Below, one piece after another: positions 15,911 through 27,430 of a stretch of 64,000 nt of DNA. The stretch's first letter is position 1; every line of letters begins with the position of its first letter. A program made the translations under genes and the position numbers. The DNA is taken from assembly GCA_004369045.1 (NCBI GenBank), contig ML213505.1:1299849-1363848 (forward strand). The letters are read 5' to 3'. The notes under the pieces are model-generated. The model did no database searches and had not been told where the DNA came from. It worked only from the letters and a program-made list of their open reading frames with translations. Source of the stretch: Heliocybe sulcata (Eukaryota; Basidiomycota; Agaricomycetes; Gloeophyllales; Gloeophyllaceae).

Positions 15911-16813
15911 TTACTTCCGCTTCTTGCCTTTCTTGCCAGACTAAGGGAGAGTTGAGTAAGAGGGCGTCCTTCGAGAGAAAGCTGACTCACGGATTTTAAC
16001 GAAGTAGGTGAAGCTGGCCTGGATGCAGGTGATCCCGGTGTTGCGCTCTCGTTACCGTCAGCGCCTGCGCTGGACGGTGGTACAAGGCCATTGACACCTG
16101 CGGATAACGGGGTCGCTGGCTGAGTGGGTGATGTGGGTTTAGGTGATGTGGGGATCTCGGGTAACGCAGCGATCGCCTTCTTGGTATGATGCTTGCCATA
16201 CTTCGCCTCTGATGACATGTGAATTCGTGAACACGGGTCAAAAGGGTGCTGCGTCATGTCGAGACACACCTTTCGCAGCCCTTGACTTTGCCGATGCCTC
16301 AACTATAGCCCGCATCTTCTCATTCTGGATAATCTCGCTGGCACTCTGGAAGATGACCTGGCCCCATCCCTCCACGAAGGTATTTGCCTCGTTCACGACC
16401 TCGAGAATCTCGGCCTCCATCTCCTTCTCCGCGGCTAGCAGGCTATTCCACAGATCGTCGCCAACGGAACCCTTTTGCAGTAGCATTTGTAGTGCCGGCT
16501 TGTCCTCACGTATCCGGAGTATGCGCTGGACATCCGCGATTGCGCGACGTATCAGTGCGGCTTTAAGGAGCGTCTCATGTGGAGGGGGATCGGTCTGCTG
16601 CAGCAGGGTTACATATGCGTCGCGTTCAAAATGACGGGGGAAGTATGATTCGATTTGTCTCTCTAATGAGACGCGTCCGAGTTAATACATGGCGGCACGT
16701 AATGAGCGTAACGGACACGAACTGGCAGCACGTTTGCGGTAGAAATAACTGAAAATTCCGAGACTCCCAATGACCAGTACGAGATAGAGCACAGGGACGA
16801 ATACCGAAGCCAT
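15911..16813 (-). CDS. SEC66: Sec66/Sec71 subunit of the post-translational ER translocon
   Basis: A small protein with one N-terminal membrane segment (ASVFVPVLYLVLVIGSLGIF), a cytosolic domain and a Ser/Pro then Lys-rich tail ending SGKKGKKRK. Family features include YFPRHFERDAYVTLLQQ, MLLQKGSVGDDLWNSL and ANTFVEGWGQVIFQSASEI, characteristic of Sec66, which with Sec62, Sec63 and Sec72 drives post-translational import through Sec61. Introns lie near 16200-16262 (GTGTGT donor) and near 15942-15990. The first intron is uncertain: the clearest pairing gives only about 36 nt, while alternative upstream donors give 60-68 nt in the same phase. The start at 16813 gives the expected membrane anchor. 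It is transcribed away from citrate synthase from a shared 267-bp region. Confidence 0.88.
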
Positions 16814-17080
16814 TACTGGAGAGAAAGAGCGAAAACGAGAGAGGCGCTATGCGCTGGCACGGCGAGCAACGGCGAGCATGCAATGTCGACACCGGACACA
16901 CAGGTGGCAGGTGACCTCCGGCGCCGAATTTGGTTATTTGAGATTGTTTGTCCCGGTGGCAGGTTCTCGGACACAGGTCTTCCTAATCGCAATCTCAGGG
17001 CACGGCCGAGGTATTAAAGTAGTCGGTCATCATGCGGGGTAAGGTAAGCGTTCCCCGCATTTCCTCCTCCCTTGTCGCCG
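16814..17080. promoter_or_regulatory. Shared divergent promoter region of SEC66 and CIT1
   Basis: 267 bp separate the two start codons. GGTGGCAGGT occurs twice in the same orientation (16903-16912 and 16955-16964), each near a GGACACA motif. GCGAGCAACG also begins a short local duplication near 16863. These are visible repeats only; no known factor site is assigned. Confidence 0.45.
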
Positions 17081-19253
17081 ATGTTCATACAATCCAGCGC
17101 TGTCTCCAGGGCTCTCTTTAAGAGGACAGCCTCTGGTGTCGCCCAGCGAAGGCTCGCATCCACGAAGGTGAGCCCAAGATACGGTTTAGAGCGTAGCATA
17201 TACTGAAGGCTTCGTCGCTGTATAGTCCCTGAAGGAGACGCTGCAAGAGGTTATACCGCGTAAACAAGAGCAACTGAAGAAGCTTGTAGGTCCATATAAT
17301 AGCCCTGTGATGGAGCCCTCCTCTGATCCACCGCTATAGAAAGCCGAACATGCTCAAACAGTGCTGGGCGATGTCAAGGTACTGTCGACAAACTGCCTCA
17401 ACTCAGTCGGGGTACTGAGACACCACAGGTCGAGCACGTCGTTGGCGGTATGAGAGGTCTCAAAGCTATGCTTTGGGAAGCTTCAGTGCTCGATCCAAAC
17501 GAGGTGATAGTTATTCCTCCTTGGTCAGATCCAGTGGAACTCAGCGCCGCACATCCAGGGCATCCGCTTCCACGGTCTGACAATACCAGACTGCCAGAAA
17601 CAGCTCCCGGCAGCTCTTGGTGGTAAGGAGATCCTGCCCGAGAGTATGCTCTGGTTACTCCTCACGGGCCAAATTCCGTCGGAAAGCCAGGTCAGGGAAC
17701 TGTCTGCCGAGCTGGCTGCCAAAGGAGCATTGCCCTCCTACGTCGAGGACCTGCTAGATTCGTATGTTCTGTCATCCACTAACGTGCCTACGCTCGACTG
17801 AGAGCCTCAGATTACCACCTTCTCTTCATCCGATGACCCAGCTTGGTATGGGCGTTGCGGCGCTGAACAGAGAGAGCGTCTTCGCAGAGGCCTACGAAAA
17901 GGGTATCAAGAAGACCGAGTACTGGACATACACGCTCGAGGACTGCATCAACCTGATTGCTCGCCTACCAGCCCTGGCGGCGCGCATTTACCGCAATGTA
18001 TACAAGCCTGGTGCTGACCTCCCTGCGGTCGATAAGGACTTGGACCTCATCGGTTAGTGCATTGCTTTGGGCGCATACAGTCAGTTTGTCTGATATATCT
18101 TGTAGGTAACTATACACGGATGCTGGGATTCAAGAATGAGGACGTGACGGAGTACCTCCGGCTTTATATTGCTCTCCACGGCGACCACGAAGGCGGGAAT
18201 GCCTCTGCCCATACTGCTCGTGAGTCCGAAGTATGACATGAGTGCATCGGGGATTCATTCCAGGCCATTTTGGTTGAAGACCTCGTCGGTTCTACGCTGT
18301 CGGACCCCTACCTGTCCTATTCTGCTGCATTATATGCACTGGCTGGACCCTTGCATGGGTAAGCAAATAGTACCTTGTATATGTGCTCCTAGCTTGATGT
18401 GCTTCCCTTGCAAGGCTCGCAAACCAGGAAGTCCTCCGGTGGCAGCTTGCCATGCAGAAAGAGCTCGGTGACAACATCACCCACGACCAGATCAAGGAGT
18501 ACCTCTGGAAGACGCTCAAGAGTGGGCAAGTCGTGCCAGGGTATGTTCATGGACGTTGTTTGTTAGACAGCCTTTGTTAAAGTCGTGTTTGGACTAGCTA
18601 CGGACACGGCGTGTTGAGAAGCCCGGACCCACGGTTCATGGCTCTCCAGCAGTTCTGTAACTCCAGACCAGAGTTGCTGGAGAGCACGACTATTCAGATG
18701 GTCAAGAAGGCGAGTACGCTGTGATATGTTCAACGCACGACGTTCTGACAGAAAGTGCCCATGCGTAGACTTATGAAGTTGCTCCAGGTGTCCTCAAGGA
18801 GCACGGCAAGGTATGTATATGCGCATCTTCGTTCGAATCCAGCCTGACACGAAACGCACTGTACTAATAGACGAAGAACCCGTACCCCAACGTCGATGCG
18901 ACATCAGGCTGCGTCTTGTATCACTACGGCTTGACACAGTTCAAAGTGAGTCTGTTCGGCACAAATGGAGGATGCGGCTTAAGACTCATCCGATGATGCA
19001 GTATTACACCGTCATCTTTGGTGTTTCAAGAGGTGAGTTCGCGTGCATTCTGACTTCCCTTCCATTCTGATTCGTTTGCCTTAGCTCTGGGTGCCCTTAC
19101 TCAACTCGTATGGGCGCGAGCCTTGGGATTACCCATCGAGAGACCTAAATGTAGGCATGGCGCGCTCCGGGGTGAATCGCTAGCTGACATGCCTATGTCT
19201 TTCCAGCTCTCTCCATGGATGCCATCGAGAAGCAGATCAAGTCTTCTGCGTAA
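17081..19253 (+). CDS. CIT1: Citrate synthase, mitochondrial
   Basis: Condenses acetyl-CoA and oxaloacetate to citrate in the mitochondrial matrix. The N-terminus [15 protein letters not shown] is basic, hydroxylated and without acidic residues, as in a mitochondrial presequence. Mature homology starts at [14 protein letters not shown]. Catalytic residues are the His in GPLHGLANQE, the His in YGHGVLR and the Asp in PNVDATSG, all present. About 13 exons. The intron at 18710-18768 begins GCGAGT, a GC-AG intron: no GT donor nearby restores [18 protein letters not shown], while GC at 18710 does so exactly. The ATG at 17081 is the only one giving a presequence in frame. Divergent from SEC66 and convergent with the next gene. 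Confidence 0.95.
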
Positions 19254-19765
19254 GGCCTGCTACGAAGTGGATGGATGATATACTTGCAAGATGTTAGGGG
19301 ATGCGCAGAACGCGGATCTAGCGCTCGAGGAAGGAGAAGCGGAAACACCGTTGCAACATTATCATGTCATGGGAAAGCTGACTATCACCCTTTAATAATA
19401 TCACTACCTCGGAGTAACCACTCATCAATGTAGATTTCTGCTGTCATATCACCGAGCGTTTGTGTCGTCAGGGTTCCATGGGCGTTACAGATCGATGTAG
19501 ATTTGCATGAATACCCAGTAAACGTAAGAAACAGGGGAAACCAAACTATCGTGACATGCAACACCTGGTCCCAGGACTTGATGTACAAACATTGAATAAA
19601 AGTAGAAGAAACGAAGGAGGGAAAGAGTCTGGAACGGATTGCATGTCCAGGGACGCGTCAACCAGGCAAAGGATATCGAACTAAATCAGGAAGATGGGAA
19701 GTGCCGCTGCTGTACAATGAACAGGAGAAATATCCATGCAAGCTATCCCTTGAACACGAACGAGC

Positions 19766-21134
19766 TCAGAACCTCCTGCCCTGTCCAGGAACCGGCTGCG
19801 GCATCTGCTGAGGTGGCGGCGGTCGGCCGTAGCCCTGCGGCGGGAGCCCACCCGCACCAGGCATCGGCGCTGGCATGCCCATGGGGGCACCGGGCCTTTG
19901 CTGGCCAGGTCCGGGGGCGTACCCTTGGGGAGGCATACCGCCTGGTCCGGGAGGAGGCATGCCGTTAGGCCCTGGGGGCGGATAGCCTCTGCCGTAACCG
20001 TTGGGAGGAGGGGGGCCGCCTGGCCCGGGAGGACCAGGAGGACCGCGCATTCCTAGGCCAGGACCTGGAGGGCCTGGAGGTCCGCGTTGCTGCTGGGGAG
20101 GAGGGGTACCTTGGTTGGGAGGGGCTATGCCTTGGGGAGGACGCGAGCCGGGGTCACGCAGGGCTACAGGTTGGCGGCCGTGAAGCGTGGGCGTGGAGGC
20201 TGAAGGGGAGGGTGCACCAGGGTTCTTCTCTGCTGCTTTGATGATCTCGTCGCTATAGAAAGTGAAATTGCAGAGGTCGCGTCAATATTAGGGGCTTCGA
20301 CGAAATTCTGCGAGGACTCACTCGAGCAGGTTAAGAGCAGCGCATAGAACTACCCATTCCACGCAATCCTCGTTTCCTTCACCCAGCGTCTGCCACACTG
20401 CCTTCTCCTCCGGTGTCTTGCCGGTGATGCTGATGCGCGTCCCACCTCCATTAGGCCCCGGCGGGTTCTTCTGGATCTTGCCAAACTCAATGCGCTTCGG
20501 GGGTATATTGTGGCCAGCATACGCAAAATAGAACATACTCCAGAAGCCCGCGTTGGGGTTGGGCTTGCTGACCTGGAAGAGGGGCAGGTCGGGCGAGTCG
20601 GGGGAGGGGAGGGAGAGCTTGTAGATGGGCGAGATCACGCCGGTGTTGGCGATGGTCCATTTGAGGTTTCGGGACGCTTCGCAGCGCACGACGCGCGGTG
20701 ATGAGGCTGATCCATGGCCATGGGACGATGACGAGTGGCCGGGATCGGAGGCGGATGCTTTGGCGTTTGTCTGCGCGCCCGCGCGAGGAGGGAAGAGTTT
20801 GGCGACGCAGAGGTCGCCTTGGGGAGACGGGGTCAGCAGATAGTTTTCGGCGTTCTGTTGCCGTAGTGAGATGGGCGAATACCGCTCGCAGAGACGCTTT
20901 ACTCACGTAGTTGGTATGGAGGTAGGAGTACAGGATATTCTGGGGCTGGCCTAGCGGGTCATCAGCGCAAGAGAGCACCGTATCGCAGAGTAATACAGAC
21001 CATGGGGAGTGACTATCAAAGTAGGGAGGTGGTTGGGTATAGGCGGGTGGGTTGGAGACGTGTATACAGCGTAGATCGCTACCGATGGACTCAGCGACGG
21101 ACCAAACACCACAAACAGCGTACTCACCAGCCAT
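19766..21134 (-). CDS. Unknown protein with globular N-terminus and collagen-like Gly/Pro tail
   Basis: The N-terminal 200 residues look folded (NILYSYLHTNY, NLKWTIANTGVISPIYKL, GFWSMFYFAYAGHNIPPKR, DCVEWVVLCAALNLL). The last 150 are dominated by Pro, Gly, Gln and Met with GPPGPPGPG and PPPGPGGMPPQGY repeats, ending GRRF. There is no signal peptide, so a secreted collagen is unlikely; such tails occur in cytoplasmic and RNA-associated proteins. Two well-formed introns split the body (NY-NAENYLL junction, and after LNLL). At the 5' end two readings are possible: a 7-nt coding exon (21128-21134) plus a 12-nt exon (21001-21012), or an unspliced frame starting MAGEYAVCGVW. Both keep the same downstream frame. 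I do not recognise the family. Confidence 0.7.
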
Positions 21135-21486
21135 TCTGCAACGGACTACTTACAAGCACTATTCAAACAAGAAAAACAACAGGGCACGAGCAAGCGAGAG
21201 AGTAGTGGCGAGAGCAGTGGAGGCGGTACTTGCTGGTTGGGAAGAGACTCCTCTATCAAGCACACGCGTCCTATTTTTATCCGCTCTTACTCTTCAACGT
21301 CTTCGTCCTGACAACTCCCATTAGGCTTTGAATTTTCATCACACTAAGTTTAAGATGCAACGAAAACAGAAATGCGATTGCTTTTTAGTCAGTGCGTATT
21401 GTACATGCTGTCATTACTTGATCATGTCCCAGAAAACGTGAAACTACAATACAACATCTTCATTATGCACAACGGACGAAGAACCT

Positions 21487-23628
<2,142 letters not shown>

Positions 23629-23726
23629 TATTAGAGCGCGCGATAAATTCTAGTGTGCTTTTGTGAGAGGGGTATGCGAGTTGTAGAGAATTATCGAATT
23701 GCGAAACGCCCATCGCAGCGAGGCCA

Positions 23727-23735
23727 TATTTTATA
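23727..23735 (-). promoter_or_regulatory. TATA box of HSP70 gene
   Basis: TATAAAATA on the minus strand, about 100 nt before the HSP70 start codon and just downstream of the heat-shock element, the usual order for an inducible HSP70 promoter. Confidence 0.75.
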
Positions 23736-23747
23736 GACGTTGAGGAC

Positions 23748-23765
23748 GAATGTTCCAGGATGTTC
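23748..23765 (-). promoter_or_regulatory. Heat-shock element of HSP70 gene
   Basis: On the plus strand the motif reads GAAtgTTCcaGGAtgTTC: four alternating 5-bp units of the nGAAn type with one mismatch (GGA for GAA). It lies about 12 bp upstream of the TATA box in the direction of HSP70 transcription. This fits binding by an Hsf1 trimer. Confidence 0.8.
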
Positions 23766-23776
23766 TTCGCTTCTCC

Positions 23777-23781
23777 ATTGG
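23777..23781 (-). promoter_or_regulatory. CCAAT box of HSP70 gene
   Basis: CCAAT on the minus strand (ATTGG on plus), 12 bp upstream of the heat-shock element. The spacing fits a CCAAT-binding (HAP/NF-Y) site in the same promoter. Confidence 0.45.
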
Positions 23782-24290
23782 CTTACGTAACCGTACATTA
23801 AGACCGGCATCGCCCGTCTTCCGCGGTGGCTGGCAGATCTTCGAACCTCCTGGTACGTTCCTAGCTGTTGCGCGCAGCGGAATATTTTAGAAGGGGTCTG
23901 GGAGAAAAGGAGAGAACATTTGGGGTTGGTCTGGAAGAACCTCACTCATTTGTTCGATCGGAATAATTGCATGATGTTCACAGAGGCGGGGAAAGAAAAG
24001 AAATGGATATCGGATGTTAGCAGAGTATACAGTATGCGCTACACTGTGTATGCAATGGGTGGACCACAAACGAATGCAGAAAAAGATTCAATTCCAATGC
24101 AACGCGAAGGTAGTCGGTGATGGAATAAGAGCATAGTAGAACGAACCCATGAAATAATAAAGTGAACTAAGAGGGCCTGCCAGTCGGAGCAGAAATGTAT
24201 ATACTTATATCGCATGGGCGTAATGCAAATGACCACTGTCCGTCAAACAGCGTGTACAAAGGAGACAGAATAAACTCCGCAGAACACGCA

Positions 24291-26839
24291 TCAGTGCTCA
24301 GTCGATTGGGGACCCAACGAGTCGTCCAAACTGCGGTGATTCTGCAGATCACGTAGCACCGTTGGGTCAACTAGACAACAAAAGATGATCAGCGTCGTCG
24401 TTTTGCGAATTTTCCCCGAGGTAACGTACCTGGCAGCACGCTTTTACGACGGACATGAGGACTTTGAGATGCTGTTGGTGAGTGATCCATGCCTATTTCT
24501 GGGAATGATCGCTACGAAATACCGTTTAGGAGACGTGTGCGCATCCTCAGACCGTTCTACTCACGTCCACCCCAGGGTCGGCCATCGGTACCCTCTCGAT
24601 CCCGGTTTCATCCAGATCGTTGGGCATGTCTCCATCGATATTCACTGCATTCAACTCCATTGTTAGATGCATGATATCGGAGTCATCGATGGCTGGCGGT
24701 GGAGGCGGCGGCTCTGGCTCGTTCTCCTCGAACCCTTCAGGAAGCTTGCCGTTAGCGTTCTTGATCGCCTTTTCGCGAAGCTTCTTCCATCCCTCGTACT
24801 GCTCAACGGCATGCTGTCGCTCACTGTCATCCATAGGATCAGCCAAAGAAACATCAGATGAACGGAGGACCACCCACTCCATCTTCCGCTGTTTGTATTG
24901 GTGCATAGTCTCGTCAAAGAGCTCAGGGTTCACTTCCATGAAAAATTTCAACGCATTATACACCATCCCGTGTATTGTCCTTGTACTTTGGTTAGATAGG
25001 CTATAGATGATGCTCGACCAGTCTGCTCACCGGTTCCAGTGCGACTTGGAGTTCTGATATAAGGCAGGGAATACGATTGGCAATATCACCGACAGGTTAT
25101 CGCTCATGAGATTCACGATATACTCGTTATGCCAGTAAGACAACGCCCGCTCCGCCACCTGGAAATGCTGGCTATTGATGCACCTCGCGATCTGCGTGAA
25201 GAGCGGCACCATGACCTTCTGGAACTCAGCGGGGTCAATCACATCCAGGATCTCGTCCACTTCATTCAGGTACATCACCTCCTTTGGAGAGTTCACCTTC
25301 GGCCAGAACTTCAACAAGCCTAAGATGACGTCCTCCGCTAGAGATGAATCCTTTTCAAGGAATTGTACCACACAGTAGGCCAGCTGGGGGTGGTAGAGCG
25401 ACAGACTCTTCACTTTGTGCAGAGGAATGAGGACCCGAGTCAGGAACGTCTTGTGTTCGTCCTTAAGAGGCAATGCGAAGCCGTTGATGATGGAGCCCAA
25501 AATCTCCAGCAGCTCTGCGATGCCGTTGTGTCGCTCGGTCTCGTAGATGAAATGGAAGAAAACGTTGTTGATCGAACGCCGTATAAACGCTCGCAAGTTC
25601 AAGAACTTCCCGTAAATCCGATGCAGCGTCGTCTTGAGAAAGTCGCGCTCCCGAGGATCCTCTGAGTCGAAGAGCTCGAGAAGGTTCAGAACGAAGGACT
25701 GATCAATGTAGCGCTTGGCCAGGTTGGTGTTGAAGTCTGCGCTCTCCACAAAGCGCAGGAAGAATTCATAGACGAACTGGAGATGAGGCCAAGCAAGTTC
25801 CAGCACGGGTTCGTCCTCCTCGGGGTCGAAAGCATCTCCCGTCGGGTTTACAGGGGGTGGTATAGAACGGAAGAGGTTGGTAGCAAACTGCGTAAGCACT
25901 CGCGTGGTCAGGCCTGCAGCTTTCGAGTGTATGCGAGATATGCGTACCATATTAACAACCTCGGGGTATATGTTCTCAGTAATGACATTTCGCTGAGTCG
26001 TGATGTACTCCAGCATCTCATGTAGGGTTTGCGCCTTGATCTGTTTGCCTTTGAGCTCTGCGCTGGCGTCGTTGAAGTCGAATAGAACGTTGCACTGGTG
26101 AATCTTCTTTACGAACAGCTGTCCTCTTTCATTTGGTGCGATTTCTACATCAAGGAGATAGTTGAGGTTGAGCTTGCAACCCACGTCATGATGGAGGGAG
26201 ACGCACCTGAGAACGCAGGTAGTCTCTCAATTTCAACCTTCTCCGTCACCACGAAACGGCTACTCCTCTGCTTCCTGGGAGGCTTTCCTACGATTGGGAT
26301 GGTATCCTTTGGACCAGTGCGTAGCCGATTCAAAGTCCCAGCACGGGGCGGTGTCGCCCCACCAGGTCCAGTGAGGGGCTCCAGACCGGTAGAGCTCCTC
26401 TCGGGCGAACCATGGATTCCATTACGGGGCATCCCTTCGGGGTCGGAGCTGACAACAACTATAGGAGGGGCCGCCGGAGCCCTGTCAAGTGTAGCATATC
26501 TGCGGTCAGCGCCTATAGGAGCAGAAGTAACCGGAGATATTGACCGGCTGGATGAAGCACTCTGGGAGCCAGAGGACAAGTGGCTGTTGATACTGTTACT
26601 CGAGATGTTGTTGAGATTAGTGATGGCTGACGAGCCATTCGTTGCGGTAGGCTTGGGAGGGGGCGGAGGGGCTGCCGCCGCACTGCTACCCGACTTCCCA
26701 TCCTTGCTCTTTGACGAGGTAGTTGAGTCTTGAGAACTTTTCCTGTTGAGCTGTCATTGATCGACTGTAAGAAGAAGATCACTCGGGCAGCGTATCAGGG
26801 AACGCTCACTCCGCCGAACGTCTTCTTAAGGCCCTTCAT
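24291..26839 (-). CDS. RTS1: PP2A regulatory subunit B56/B' (Rts1-like)
   Basis: Starts [10 protein letters not shown], then a spliced Ser-rich N-terminal region, then the B56 alpha-helical repeat domain. Diagnostic stretches are [69 protein letters not shown] and [17 protein letters not shown]. The last includes residues of the groove that binds LxxIxE substrate motifs. It targets protein phosphatase 2A to substrates in stress response, septation and chromosome cohesion. After the domain comes [14 protein letters not shown] and a tail with six consecutive prolines. The 3' end is uncertain: a last exon reading [16 protein letters not shown] ends at 24291, while another phase runs on to 24167, and an unspliced end at 24547 is also open. 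The central domain is secure. Confidence 0.93.
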
Positions 26840-27430
26840 GGCGGATAGGCGTGAAGCGTAGTTCGCAGGACGGATCCAACCCTGCTCAGGATATCCAGAG
26901 GAGATACAGGACGAGAGAAGGGCGAGTCGTGATCGATGAGGAGTAAATGTATGACCGACTTACAACGGTAGTGTAGTACGGGAAAGTAACGTGAACCCGC
27001 CGTGACGGTTACGTGACATCTGGCGCAACGAGGCTCGTCCTCTTATAAAATCCATCCATCAAGCTTCCTATCCCACCTCAATCGTGTCGTATTCTAGGGT
27101 TGTTGCGGTGTCTACATCGCACCCATGCATGTCTTCACTTTGCGAAGTAATCAAGATTGGATATCTTTTGCCTCGAATTACGGCTAGCGACGCATCCGGC
27201 GGGTAGCCTGGTACAGAGCTGGACTGCGGATGATCCCATGCTATGCCCGGTGTCGCGCCCAGCGGTGGAAAGTTTTATGCGAAGCGAAATAATACGGGCG
27301 ACTCAACGTGATCCCCAGTCTCCGGCAGTAACCGTGACAAGCACTGTCTTTCATTCGTAAAGCAACCTAACATTTGTGACGGCCTTGTCGCACTTTTTCC
27401 GTGCCTTTCATGCTTCTGTCCTCCGCAGAC
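26840..27430. other. Intergenic region between RTS1 and phoD-like gene
   Basis: About 590 bp between two minus-strand genes, holding the RTS1 5' region and the phosphatase 3' flank. No convincing open frame, repeat or RNA gene is seen. Confidence 0.4.

Noticed and set aside
18829-18838. GTTCGAATCC, resembling a tRNA T-arm
   Set aside because: It lies in a short citrate synthase intron and no acceptor, D-arm or anticodon stem can be formed around it.
20487-21134. 215-codon ORF starting MAGEYAVCGVW as the full product
   Set aside because: Its 3' half leaves the frame that matches the folded domain and the Gly/Pro tail; an intron after HTNY is needed. The 5' part stays possible as an alternative N-terminus.
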